DNA of 31,619 nt from positions 1 through 31,619 of the forward strand of contig JADJCR010000012.1 of NCBI GenBank assembly GCA_016703125.1, written 5' to 3'. The position numbers were made by a program, and so were the translations under genes. Origin of the DNA: Micrococcales bacterium. Lineage in GTDB: Bacteria; Actinomycetota; Actinomycetes; S36-B12; UBA10799. This document shows, one piece after another, positions 17,693 through 25,799 of this stretch; within the stretch, counting starts at the first letter, position 1, and every line of letters starts with the position of its first letter. Under the pieces are notes generated by a model that was given only the letters and a program-made list of their open reading frames with translations, ran no database searches and had not been told where the DNA came from.

Positions 17693-18503
17693 GCCGGTCG
17701 GTGATCAACCACTGGAAGGCCCCGAGCCCCGAGCGGTCACGCAGCACGGCCAGTTCGGCGCGGTCGGCGAAGGTCTCCACAACGGCATCCGCGAGGATGC
17801 GGTGCTGCGGCACGATGCGTCCCCCGGCGCGTGCCCGCAGGGCGCGGAACTCGACCCCCGCGCTGATGTCGGTGCCACCGTCCGGCCGCGCGGGTACTCG
17901 ACGGCCGGCGCGATGACCGACCGGATCGCTGCGGGGGTAGTCCACCGCGATCGCTTCCCCGACCGACACCGCGGAGACGATGCGCGACCAGGCCTCGTCG
18001 CGCCGGCGGCCACCGGGCCCGTCGCCCCAGACGGCCGCCCACTGCAGATCACCGGGCTGCGCCGCCGGCCCCGGCCGGCCCGCCACGGTCAGCGTCCGGC
18101 CAGCGTGCACGACATCGGCCGGGATGTCGTCGAGGAACTCGTGGGCGAACACCAGACCCTCGACCTGCGGCAAGCAGTCCGGTGCCCGGCCCTGGATCCA
18201 GCGGACCGGCAACGGCAACTCCGGCCGTGGGCGCACATCGACACCGATCAGCCGATCGGCCGGGAATCCCAGGTCCTGCAACTGCCGCAGCAACCTGCCA
18301 CCGCCGGCGCCGACATCCACGATCCACGGCCGGTCGATCCCGTGGCGGGCTGCGGCCGCCCGGCACCGCTGCAGTACGAGCCGCGCGACGTGGTCACCGA
18401 GGTCGATGCTGGTGGTGAAATGCCGGTGCGCCGGCACATGCGGGGAGAAGGCGACTTCGTGTGTCCAGGCCATGGCCTGGGCCCAGGTCAATCGCGCATC
18501 CAC
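17652..18503 (-). CDS. SAM-dependent methyltransferase, MidA/NDUFAF7 family
   Basis: A 283-residue class I methyltransferase from GTG 18503, overlapping the PH-domain gene stop by 16 bp. It has the family's N-terminal HFTTSIDLGDHVARLV segment, the SAM site WIVDVGAGGGRLLRQL (about residue 65), IGVDVRPRPEL, and the NDUFAF7-type acidic strand GLVFAHEFLDDIP (about 135). In mitochondria NDUFAF7 dimethylates an arginine of the complex I 49-kDa subunit, homologous to NuoD. A NuoD-like protein with that arginine is encoded at 21014-22033, making it a candidate substrate (inference). The last few residues (PGRDRYIGE) are encoded by a dispersed repeat. The protein is shorter than many family members (330-400), but the core is complete. 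Confidence 0.8.
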   Translation of the reverse strand: MDARLTWAQAMAWTHEVAFSPHVPAHRHFTTSIDLGDHVARLVLQRCRAAAARHGIDRPWIVDVGAGGGRLLRQLQDLGFPADRLIGVDVRPRPELPLPVRWIQGRAPDCLPQVEGLVFAHEFLDDIPADVVHAGRTLTVAGRPGPAAQPGDLQWAAVWGDGPGGRRRDEAWSRIVSAVSVGEAIAVDYPRSDPVGHRAGRRVPARPDGGTDISAGVEFRALRARAGGRIVPQHRILADAVVETFADRAELAVLRDRSGLGAFQWLITDRPETPPGRDRYIGE

Positions 18504-19806
18504 CGCGTGCTCTTGTCGGAGGCTCGTGCCGCCCGCATGTGCCCGACCTCCTCACCGAGCAGCTCCTGGCACTGCTGCAGACCGAAGTGCGGCCACACCG
18601 CGTCGATGCGACCCGGCGGCAGGTCGAGGTGGACACTGGCCAGGCCCAGGCTGCGCTCCCACAGCCCCTGCGTGAGTCGCACGGACTGCACGCGGGCATG
18701 GTCCACGACCTGCAAGCGCCGGGTCACCCGGCCGCGGCGCAGGACCGCGATCCGTGGATCGGCACCCGCGGCCAGCTGGCGCCACTGGATCCACGCACGG
18801 CGGCGCACTTGAGCCACTGGGGCGGTCATGGGGACGCCACCGGGGTCCGCGCCGGGGAGCACCCGCCGGAACAGGTCCTCAGCGACCTCGCGCGGGGCGA
18901 CCGGCAGCAGCACGGCCTCGGTGCCAGCCTCGTCATCGCTCTTGGTCAGTCCGGCGACGGTGACGTGAAGGCGCACCCACCCCCGGCGCCGCCACAGCAG
19001 CGGCTCCTCGAACTCGACCGCGCACACGCGCCCGGGCGGGATGGTCCGGGCCTGCGTCTGCAGCAACCCGTGGCGCAGCCGGATGCCGTCCGGCGAGTCG
19101 GCCACGGTGAAGTTGTAGAGCCGGGTGAACTCGGTGACGACCATGGCCAGCGGCACGCCACCCAGCAGGACGGTGAACAGCCCCGTCCAACCGTTGAGCA
19201 CCACCGTGGACACGACGATCAGCACGGTGAGAAGCAGCAGGAGCACGGTGACTGCCCGCAACAGCAGCGAGACCAACAGATCCTTCGTGGGCACCACGAG
19301 CAAGGGCGCCTCGGGCGCCTCCCCGACGTCGTGTTGCAGACCGGCAGCACGGGCCAGGATCTCGCTGCGCAAGGACTCGGCCTCGGCCATGGTCAGGTAC
19401 TGCAGATCGGCGCGGGAGTCACCGGCACCCGCCACCTCGATGCGCAGCGCCGCGAATCCGAAGACCCGGGCCACCAGTGGTCGGTTGACGTCCACCGTCT
19501 GCAGGCGGGACAACTGCAGTCGCCGCTCCTGCTGGAAGATCACGCCGGACTGCACCCGCAGGTCGCCGTCGTCATCGAACCAGAATGCCAGGCGCCGATA
19601 GGCCAAGAACTCGTAGCCGAGTGCGACCACCGCGATCATGAGCGTGACCCCCAGCAGTCCGAGAACCCCCAGTGGCTTGGACAGCAGCGCCTGACCCCGG
19701 CGATCAGCACGCCGACGAACAGCGCCGGCAAGTACGTGGACACGCGGACGAGAGGCGTCACCGGGTGGACGTGCCGCCGCCCGCCTTGGGTGTCCGGTGC
19801 GCTCAC
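18488..19806 (-). pseudogene. multi-PH-domain (bPH2, YdbT-like) membrane protein, one base missing in a G run
   Basis: GTG 19806 overlaps the stop of the first PH gene (GTGA). The N-terminal segment (VTPLVRVSTYLPALFVGVLIAG) is in another frame from the rest; adding one G in the G4 run near 19698 joins it to QALLSKPLGVLGLLG and gives exactly 440 codons. The restored protein has two N-terminal membrane segments, a bPH2 domain (YRRLAFWFDDDGDLRVQSG ... LQTVDVNRPLVARVFG), two more membrane segments (LLRAVTVLLLLLTVLIVV and a following one), a second bPH2 (FTVADSPDGIRLRHGLL) and a third (RVTRRLQVVDHARVQSVRL). This is the YdbT layout; such pairs are thought to act in the membrane, role poorly known. 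The DUF2520 region follows after the MidA-like gene. Confidence 0.75.
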
Positions 19807-20303
19807 AACCCCGCCGACCTCTGCTCGCCCTTCGCGGCCAACCGGTCGCGCAGTTCGGCGGCGACGTCGGGGGACAGACCGGGAATGGCCGCATCGGATG
19901 TGGCCGACGCGGTGTGCAACTGGACGGACACCAGGCCGAACGCCCGGTCGATGGGCCCGGCCTTGACGTCGACGAACTGCAGCCTGCCGTAGGGCACGAC
20001 CACCAGTCGCCGGAACCAGATGCCGCTGGCGACCACCAGATCGTCGGTACGTTCGGCGTAGCCCCAGGAACGCACCCGGCGCCCGATCCAGGGCCAGCCG
20101 ATCACCAGCAGCGCCACCGCCGCCGCCGCGATCGCCGGGGCGACCCACACGGGGGCGCCCGCGAAGGCCACGACTGCGGCCGCGACCAGTATCCCGGCCA
20201 CGAACATGCCGAGGATCAACCGGCGGGCGGTGATCAACTTGGGCGACAGGGATTGCCAGGTATCCCCTTCGGGCCGGAACGCCACATCCACCTTGGAGGC
20301 CAT
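19803..20303 (-). CDS. PH-domain (bPH2, YdbS-like) membrane protein
   Basis: A 166-residue protein from ATG 20303. Two adjacent membrane segments (LILGMFVAGILVAAAVVAFAG and VWVAPAIAAAAVALLVIGW, about residues 29-72) are followed by one bPH2 domain with YAERTDDLVVASGIWFRRL and VVPYGRLQFVDVKAGPIDR. The YGRLQ.V.V..GP..R.FGL motif is characteristic of the YdbS half of YdbS/YdbT pairs. It is translationally coupled to the larger PH protein downstream. In actinobacteria this pair usually lies close to folK-DUF3180 and panC; here a transporter, an OsmC gene and a NuoD-like gene lie between it and folK. Confidence 0.85.
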   Translation of the reverse strand: MASKVDVAFRPEGDTWQSLSPKLITARRLILGMFVAGILVAAAVVAFAGAPVWVAPAIAAAAVALLVIGWPWIGRRVRSWGYAERTDDLVVASGIWFRRLVVVPYGRLQFVDVKAGPIDRAFGLVSVQLHTASATSDAAIPGLSPDVAAELRDRLAAKGEQRSAGL

Positions 20304-20432
20304 GCCCCGAGTCTAGATCGCCCGCCGGTCGACATATCGGAGTCCGACGCGTCGCGATCGCTGACTCCACGCCCTGCGACCGCGGGCTGGGCACCCTTTG
20401 GCCTTCTTTGGCGAACCCTGGCGGGTGGGGCG

Positions 20433-20935
20433 TCACCGCGCCTCATCACCACAGTCGGTGGGTGGCGAAGGCTCTGGCCGCCGACGCAGTAGCGTCCCGT
20501 TGATCGTCCGAGGCGCTCGAGCACCGCGTCGGTGATGTCCGCGCCGACCGTCGCGGTGATCGTGATCGGGGCGACACCGACGTCCACTGTGCGGTCCACC
20601 CCGAGAGTGTCACGAGCGTCGAAATGACCCTCGGCCACCAGGTGGACTGTTCCCAGGTCCAGATCCATCGCGGTGGCGACGCTGCGCAGCGTCACACCCA
20701 CGCACGCGACCAGCGCCTCGAGGAGCATGTCCCCGGAGCAGGCGTCCCCACCGGAGCCGCCGGACGGCTGGATGCAGACCGGCACGCACGGGCCCCGCCA
20801 TGGTTTCGACGGTGCACGTGATGCCCTCGTCGCGGAAGTCACCAACGGCGTGCAATGGTGTGGTGGCTGCTGAGGGATCTGCGAGGTAGCGTTCACGAAG
20901 GGTGCCTGCAGGGCGCGCAGTGCCTGCCTGTCCAT
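20433..20935 (-). pseudogene. OsmC/Ohr-family protein, three single-base breaks
   Basis: From ATG 20935 (MDRQALRALQAP) the protein continues as RERYLADPSAATTPLHAVGD if one C is added near 20905, then as GITCTVETMAGPVRAGLHPA, then (removing one base near 20770) as GGSGGDACSGDMLLEALVACVGVTLRSVATAM, which holds the characteristic OsmC cysteine in LVACVGVTL. The end RYCVGGQSLRHPPTVVMRRG is followed by TGA at 20433-20435 if one G is added. The three corrections give 168 codons, a normal length for OsmC proteins. Family members reduce organic or fatty-acid hydroperoxides using a pair of cysteines; here one is in LVACVG and the other probably the CSGDM cysteine or the RYCV cysteine. Divergent from the NuoD-like gene. 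Confidence 0.7.
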
Positions 20936-21013
20936 GCGCGAGATGCCAGGCGGCGCAGGCGAGGCACGTCCACTTGCTGGGCGGCCACGCCCTGGGCCCT
21001 CGCTTCTGGCAGC

Positions 21014-22033
21014 ATGCGGTCCGTGGACCTGCTCGACGTGCCCCTGCCGGCGTCGCATCCCGCCGGACACGGCCTGCTGCGGATCCGCGGCACCGTGCAC
21101 GACGGGATGATCGAACGCGCCGAGGTCGTCACCGGCCTGATGCATCGCGGCGCGGAGAAGCTGTTCGAGTCCCGGGACTACCGGCAGATCCTCTCGCTGG
21201 CCAACCGCCATGACTGGCTCAGCAGTTTCGACGGCGAACTGACGGCGGCGCAGGTCATGGAGAAGGCCCTCGGTATCTCTGTCCCGCCACGAGCACAGGC
21301 CCTGCGCACGCTGCTCAGCGAGGTCTGCCGGATCAACCACCACCTGTACTGGCTCGCCGAGACCATCGCGGCCCTCGGCGGCGACGCGGATGAACTGCGG
21401 CGGACCCGGGCCGGCCTGACCAGGGCGCTGGACCTGGCCACCGGCGCACGCATGCACCTGATGATCGTGCGCATCGGTGGACTGAGCATGGATGTCGACG
21501 ATGCCTGGCGCGAGAGTCTGCCGCGGGTTGATGTGTCAGGGTGCCTCGACGTGGTGGCCGGGCGGCTGGCCGGGGTGGCGGTGCTGTCCCGGCAACAGGC
21601 CGTGGCGCACGCGTCCAGCGGCGTCGTGGCCCGGGCCAGTGGCTGGGACCGCGATCTGCGCACCCACGTCCGGCACGTCGTCCATCAAGAGGGTGACGCG
21701 CTGGCCCGGATGCAGTGCCTGGTCGACGAGATCGAGGTCTCGCAGCAGTACATCCACAGCACCGGGCTGCCCGCCGGGGAGATCGACACGAGACTGCCGC
21801 GCACCATCCGGCTGCCGGAGGGCGAGTACTACGGCGCCGGTGAGACCGGTTCGGGCGTCAACGGCTGGTGGATCGTCTCCACCGGGGATGCCGTGCCGTG
21901 GCGGATGAAGATGCGCACGGCGAGCTTCAACAACGCTGCAGCACTCGGGGCGTGCCTGCCCGGCACGTCGGTCGGCGATCTGCCCGTCGCCCTGATGAGC
22001 TTCCTGCTCGTCGCGGGCGACCTGGACAAGTAG
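21014..22033 (+). CDS. orphan NuoD-like protein (complex I 49-kDa / hydrogenase large-subunit fold)
   Basis: A 339-residue protein that aligns along its length with the NADH dehydrogenase 49-kDa subunit, but no other nuo gene is in the window. From ATG 21014, HPAGHGLLRIRG (residues 15-26) matches the conserved HHPxxHGxLR, with His19 at the quinone-site histidine. GLMHRGAEKL (41-50) carries Arg45 at the arginine dimethylated by NDUFAF7 in mammals. Then NRHDWL (64-69) puts Trp68 where quinone-reducing enzymes have a conserved Tyr. VPPRAQALRTLLSEVCRI, MIVRIGGLSMDV and the C-terminal VPWRMKMRTASFNN with ending VAGDLDK are also family features. It is about 60-90 residues shorter than NuoD, mainly from the middle. 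It starts 78 bp from the divergent OsmC gene and meets the transporter tail to tail. Role unknown. Confidence 0.85.
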   Translation: MRSVDLLDVPLPASHPAGHGLLRIRGTVHDGMIERAEVVTGLMHRGAEKLFESRDYRQILSLANRHDWLSSFDGELTAAQVMEKALGISVPPRAQALRTLLSEVCRINHHLYWLAETIAALGGDADELRRTRAGLTRALDLATGARMHLMIVRIGGLSMDVDDAWRESLPRVDVSGCLDVVAGRLAGVAVLSRQQAVAHASSGVVARASGWDRDLRTHVRHVVHQEGDALARMQCLVDEIEVSQQYIHSTGLPAGEIDTRLPRTIRLPEGEYYGAGETGSGVNGWWIVSTGDAVPWRMKMRTASFNNAAALGACLPGTSVGDLPVALMSFLLVAGDLDK

Positions 22034-22035
22034 AC

Positions 22036-22983
22036 CTACAGCAGACCGTTCTCCGTCAGCCAGTTCTTCGCCACCGTCTCCGGCTTCTGCCGGTCGATCT
22101 CGACCTGCTCGTTGAGTTGCTGCAGTTCATCGGTGGTCAGCGCGGCCGACAACGGGTCCAGCGCCTGCGTGATCGTGTCGGTCACCGCGTCGCTGTTCAG
22201 CGCCGGGAGGATGTTCTCCGCGGTCTGCAGACCCTTGTCGTCCTCGAGCACGACGAGGTTGTTCGCCGCGACCGATCCGGAGGACGAGAACACCAGGCCG
22301 ACGTTCACCTTGCCCTGGTTGAGAGCCTGGATGGTCAGCGGACCACCGGCGTCCAGCGGCACGAACGAGCCGACCGTGACGTCGTAGGTCTGCTCCAGGC
22401 CGGGCTGGCAGAACGGGCGCTTCGGGCACTCCGGCGGGCCACCGAGCGTGATCGGCGACTGCTGGGAGTAGGTGCCCAGCTGACTGAGGGTCTGCAGGTT
22501 GTTCTGGGTGGCGAAGTCCTGGGTCACCGCGAACGAGTTCTGATCCTGCGCCGCCGACGGGGTCAGCAGCGTGAGCCCCTGCTGTTCGGCGAGCGCCTGC
22601 GCCGCGTCGAACGTCGCCTGGGTGTCACCACTGGCCACCTGCTCGGCGTCCGGGCCGTTGACCTCTTTGTTCAGGAACTCCGTCAGGCTCCCCAAGTACT
22701 CCGGGGTCAGCTGGATCTCGCCCTTCTCCAGCGCCGGCACGATCACCTCGCGGGTCGTCAACTCCTTGATGGAGGCGTCGATCCCCTTGGCCTGCAGCAC
22801 CTGCTGGTACATCGACGCCAGGATCTTGGTCTCGGAGAAGTTCGTGGTGGCGATGGTGACGGGCGCGCCACCCTCCGAGGGGGAGGCGCTGCTGTCGGTC
22901 TCACCGCCTCCGGAGCTGCAGGCCGCCAGCACAACGGCACCAGCGGCGAAGAGGGCGAATCGGGACATCCGGCGCGCAGTCAT
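22036..22983 (-). CDS. osmoprotectant-type ABC transporter substrate-binding lipoprotein
   Basis: A lipoprotein of 315 residues from ATG 22983 (an ATG 15 bp further in is also possible). Its signal peptide (MSRFALFAAGAVVLAAC) ends in the lipobox LAAC, so the mature protein is anchored to the outer face of the membrane by its first cysteine, followed by a Gly/Ser/Glu linker. The body is the OpuAC/QAT-type binding domain (PVTIATTNFSETKILASMYQ at the start, EYLGSLTEFL, and VNVGLVFSSSGSV ... VVLEDDKGLQ). Relatives bind glycine betaine, choline, carnitine or related compounds; the ligand cannot be told from sequence. It is the last gene of the minus-strand permease run, 15 bp-class spacing after the second permease (48 bp). 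Confidence 0.9.
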   Translation of the reverse strand: MTARRMSRFALFAAGAVVLAACSSGGGETDSSASPSEGGAPVTIATTNFSETKILASMYQQVLQAKGIDASIKELTTREVIVPALEKGEIQLTPEYLGSLTEFLNKEVNGPDAEQVASGDTQATFDAAQALAEQQGLTLLTPSAAQDQNSFAVTQDFATQNNLQTLSQLGTYSQQSPITLGGPPECPKRPFCQPGLEQTYDVTVGSFVPLDAGGPLTIQALNQGKVNVGLVFSSSGSVAANNLVVLEDDKGLQTAENILPALNSDAVTDTITQALDPLSAALTTDELQQLNEQVEIDRQKPETVAKNWLTENGLL

Positions 22984-23031
22984 GCAGACATCCAACCACA
23001 CCCGCCGGACACGCACGACGGTTCTGCCAGG

Positions 23032-23736
23032 TCAGTGTCCGGCGACCGGGAGTTCCTGCATTTCCACCTCGGCGGTGCTCTGCTGACGCAGTCCTCTGGG
23101 GGTGACGAATCGCTGTCCGACTGCCAGCAGCAGTTCGGCCACAACGGCCAATCCTGCGGTAAGGATGGCCCCGGCGATGATCAGCGTGTTGTCCTGCAGG
23201 GCGAACCCGTCGACGACGTAGCGCCCGAGGCCCCCACTACCGACCAGCGCGGCCAGTGAGGCGGTGGCCACCACCTGCACAGTGGCGGTGCGGATGCCCG
23301 CGGCGATGAGGGGGACGGCCAGCGGGATCTCGACGCGCGCCAGGATGCCCAGGCCGCCCATCCCCATACCGCGGGCGGCATCGCGCACCTCGTCGTCCAC
23401 CCCCGCCAGGCCGGTGTACGTGTTGGTCAGCACCGGAGGGATGGCAAACAGGGCCAGGGCCAGGATCGCGGCCAGGTTGCCGATGCCGATCTCAGGGATC
23501 GAGGCCAGGATCGTCAGCACCCCCAGCGTCGGGATGGCGCGGCCGACGTTGCCGATGTTGGTCGCAAGGAAGAAGCCCTTGCGCAGGTGGCCCAGGGTGA
23601 GCGCGATGGGGAGCGCGATCACCAGCGCGATGGCCATGGCCAGCAGGCTGATCTGGATCTGCTGCCACGTGCGCACGGGGATGCCGTTCTCGCCGGACCA
23701 GTTGGCCGGGTCCAGGAACCAGTCGAGCACTGCCAT
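23032..23736 (-). CDS. osmoprotectant-type ABC transporter permease (second subunit)
   Basis: A 234-residue inner-membrane permease from ATG 23736, which overlaps the stop of the first permease (TGATG). About six membrane segments are visible, for example ISLLAMAIALVIALPIALTLG and LAAILALALFAIPPVLTNTY. The cytoplasmic coupling loop DDEVRDAARGMGMGGLGILARVEIPLAVPLI fits the EAA motif of importers of the ProW/OpuCB type. GSGGLGRYVVDGFALQD is another family feature. With the first permease, the lipoprotein and the ATPase on the opposite strand it makes a complete importer. Confidence 0.9.
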   Translation of the reverse strand: MAVLDWFLDPANWSGENGIPVRTWQQIQISLLAMAIALVIALPIALTLGHLRKGFFLATNIGNVGRAIPTLGVLTILASIPEIGIGNLAAILALALFAIPPVLTNTYTGLAGVDDEVRDAARGMGMGGLGILARVEIPLAVPLIAAGIRTATVQVVATASLAALVGSGGLGRYVVDGFALQDNTLIIAGAILTAGLAVVAELLLAVGQRFVTPRGLRQQSTAEVEMQELPVAGH

Positions 23737-24413
23737 CAGGTGGCCTGCTTCCGCGCCCAGGGAACCGTGAACCGTTCCACCGCCAGCAGCAGCACCTCGA
23801 AGACCACGGCCAGCAACACACAGCACAGCGTGGCGGTGAAGATCTCCGCGTGCCAGAAGTTGTTCTGGAAACCCGACAGGATCAGCATGCCGAAGCCGCC
23901 GTAGCCCACCAGCGCGCCGATGGTCACCATGCCGACCGTGCTCACGGTGGCGATCCGGATGCCGGCCAGGATGGTGGGCAGGGCCAGCGGGATGGAGACC
24001 CGGGTGGTGACCTGCCGGGGCGTCAGGCCCATCCCCGTGGCGGCATCGAGCACATCCCCGGGCACCTCGTCCAGGCCCACCACGATGTTGCGCAACACGA
24101 CGAGCAGGCCGTAGACCGCCAACGCGATGATGACCGTCCAGGGGCTGAGCCCGAAGACCGGCCACAGCAGCGAGATCAGGGCCAGTGACGGGATCGTGTA
24201 GAGCACGCCGGAGAGCCCGAGCACCGGACCTGACAGGGTCGGCACCTTGCGCACCAGCACGGCCAGCGGGATCGCCAGGATGATCGCCAGCGCGACAGCA
24301 CCGACCGTGAGCATGACGTGTTCCTTGCCGGCGGCGACCAGGGTGTCCCAGTTGTCCTGAACGTAGCTCCAGGACAACCACGGGTTGCTCGCCGCAGCCA
24401 TCGTCGTCGGCAT
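23736..24413 (-). CDS. osmoprotectant-type ABC transporter permease (first subunit)
   Basis: A 225-residue permease from ATG 24413; ATG 24401 (second methionine) is equally possible. Membrane segments include VMLTVGAVALAIILAIPLAVLV, LYTIPSLALISLLWPVFGL and IIALAVYGLLVVLRNI. The EAA-type coupling loop is DVLDAATGMGLTPRQVTTRVSIPLALPTIL, and GALVGYGGFGMLILSGFQN ends the membrane domain. The TIPSLALI motif and the overall length fit the OpuCB/ProW class. It overlaps the next permease gene by one base, so both are co-translated. The inverted repeat at 24435-24471 lies 22 bp upstream of the start. Confidence 0.9.
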   Translation of the reverse strand: MPTTMAAASNPWLSWSYVQDNWDTLVAAGKEHVMLTVGAVALAIILAIPLAVLVRKVPTLSGPVLGLSGVLYTIPSLALISLLWPVFGLSPWTVIIALAVYGLLVVLRNIVVGLDEVPGDVLDAATGMGLTPRQVTTRVSIPLALPTILAGIRIATVSTVGMVTIGALVGYGGFGMLILSGFQNNFWHAEIFTATLCCVLLAVVFEVLLLAVERFTVPWARKQAT

Positions 24414-24434
24414 GGCCCGACCGTAACGCAGAGC

Positions 24435-24471
24435 GCGCGCGTTCCCCGGCTGGAATGCGGAGAACGCGCGC
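24435..24471. promoter_or_regulatory. perfect 10-bp inverted repeat between divergent transporter genes
   Basis: GCGCGCGTTC (24435-24444) is repeated inverted as GAACGCGCGC (24462-24471); the arms extend to 13 bp with one mismatch (CC versus CT next to the loop). It lies between the divergent permease (start 24413) and ATPase (start 24541) genes, 22 bp upstream of the permease start, in a space of 127 bp that must carry both promoters. It could be an operator for an unlinked regulator or a 5' hairpin in the permease transcript. I see no clear -35/-10 pair. Confidence 0.5.
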
Positions 24472-24540
24472 ATGAGTTGCCGGTTCGGCACCGTCTCGTG
24501 GTGGGTGCCCCAGCGGAGGTTCTGCGCTACGGTCGCAGCC

Positions 24541-25488
24541 ATGATCTCCCTGCAGGACGTGACCAAGCAGTACCCCGATGGCACGGTCGCGGTCCACGAC
24601 CTCACACTCGAGGTCGACGAGGGATTCATCTGCGCGCTCGTAGGGCCGTCCGGGTGCGGCAAGACGACCACGATGCGCATGATCAACCGCCTCATCGAGC
24701 CCACCAGTGGCACTATCCGGGTGGCCGGTGAGGACGTCACGGCGATGGACGTCCAGCAGTTGCGCCGGCGCATCGGCTATGTGATCCAGAACGCCGGGCT
24801 GTTCCCGCATTACACGGTGCGCCGCAACGTCGCCACCGTCTGCCGGTTGCTGGGGTGGGACAAGGCCCGGATCGACGCCCGGGTCGACGAGATGCTGGAC
24901 CTGGTCGACCTGGAGCCAGGGACGTTCGGCGACCGCTACCCCCATCAGCTGTCCGGCGGGCAGCGGCAGCGGGTGGGGGTGGCGCGGGCGCTGGCCGCCG
25001 ACCCGCCCGTCCTGCTCATGGACGAGCCGTTCGGCGCCGTCGACCCGATCGCGCGGGAGCGCCTGCAGGACGAGTTCCTGGCGTTGCACCAGCGCGTCCG
25101 CAAGACCGTGGTGCTGGTCACCCACGACGTCGACGAGGCAGTCAAACTCGGCGACCGGATCGCAGTTATGCGGCAAGGGGGTTACCTCGAGCAGTTCGAC
25201 CGGCCCGCCGTCGTGCTCGGCTTCCCCACCAGCGACTTCGTGGCCGACTTCGTCGGGTCCGACCGCGCGATCAAGCGCCTGCGGGTCAGCCCCATCCCCC
25301 TCGAGGCACTCGGGGAGCAGACCATCGCCCCCTCGGCCGGCATCATCGACGTGCCGCAGGACGCCAGCCTCTACGACCTGCTGGCCGCCACGTTGCAGGC
25401 AGATTCCGGTACGGCTCGGGTGACCCCGGTCGGCAAGGCCGTGCGGGTGGGGGACATCGACCGGTTGATGCAGGCATCGCGGCCCTGA
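24541..25488 (+). CDS. osmoprotectant-type ABC transporter ATP-binding protein
   Basis: A 315-residue ATPase from ATG 24541. Walker A is GPSGCGKTT (about residues 36-44), the Q-loop VIQNAGLFPHYTV, the signature LSGGQRQRVGVARAL (about 140), Walker B VLLMDEPFGAVDP, and the switch histidine VTHDVDEAV. These match OpuCA/ProV-class proteins (IQNAGLFPH and DPIARERLQDEF are diagnostic). The C-terminal part after residue ~235 is short; it has no full pair of CBS domains, only a fragment (IDVPQDASLYDLLAATLQ) resembling half of one. It drives the two permeases encoded on the opposite strand. Ends 17 bp from the convergent gene at 25506. Confidence 0.92.
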   Translation: MISLQDVTKQYPDGTVAVHDLTLEVDEGFICALVGPSGCGKTTTMRMINRLIEPTSGTIRVAGEDVTAMDVQQLRRRIGYVIQNAGLFPHYTVRRNVATVCRLLGWDKARIDARVDEMLDLVDLEPGTFGDRYPHQLSGGQRQRVGVARALAADPPVLLMDEPFGAVDPIARERLQDEFLALHQRVRKTVVLVTHDVDEAVKLGDRIAVMRQGGYLEQFDRPAVVLGFPTSDFVADFVGSDRAIKRLRVSPIPLEALGEQTIAPSAGIIDVPQDASLYDLLAATLQADSGTARVTPVGKAVRVGDIDRLMQASRP

Positions 25489-25505
25489 GCCGGCCCTGAA
25501 GGCCC

Positions 25506-25790
25506 CTAGCCCTGCCCGTGCTCCCGCAGGTAGGTGGCGAACCGCGCCACGAACAGCGGCTCGAGTTCGGCCACCTGGTCCTGGCCGAACGCCTCTTTCG
25601 CTGCGTTGATCAAGCCCACCAGCGACCCGGAGATGTCGCCGAGCGACCCACCCTCGTCAGAGACGTTCTCCAGCGACCGGGTGTGTGTGAGCAGGTCGTA
25701 GAAGAAACCGATGTCGTGACGCTTCTCCGCCAGGTCGAACGCCCGGTGGCGCAGTTCGTCGTACGGAAGGTCTTCGAGAGCCTCGGCCAT
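25506..25790 (-). CDS. small conserved-looking hypothetical protein
   Basis: A 94-residue, acidic, helix-rich cytoplasmic protein from ATG 25790 (MAEALEDLPYDELRHRAFDLAEKRHDIGFFYDLL). Helical periodicity and conserved-looking aromatic and charged positions (RHDIGFFYDLLTHT, VARFATYLREHG) suggest a real protein; related short proteins next to the fol cluster are familiar from actinobacteria, but no function is known to me. It lies 9 bp downstream of the DUF3180 stop on the same strand, so it is probably the last gene of the fol run. Confidence 0.75.
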   Translation of the reverse strand: MAEALEDLPYDELRHRAFDLAEKRHDIGFFYDLLTHTRSLENVSDEGGSLGDISGSLVGLINAAKEAFGQDQVAELEPLFVARFATYLREHGQG

Positions 25791-25799
25791 GTCCCGACT

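Noticed and set aside
20339..20368. GGAGTC/GACTCC inverted repeat between the small PH gene and osmC as a terminator
   Set aside because: Only six base pairs with an 18-base loop and no T-run; too weak to annotate.
22036..25488. Reading the transporter as a phosphonate or methionine importer
   Set aside because: The ATPase Q-loop and signature regions, the lipoprotein pattern and two ProW-type permeases fit the OpuC/ProU osmoprotectant class better.
25489..25505. Bidirectional terminator between the ATPase gene and the convergent small gene
   Set aside because: Only a GGCC-type self-complementary block is present; no stem long enough to support a terminator.
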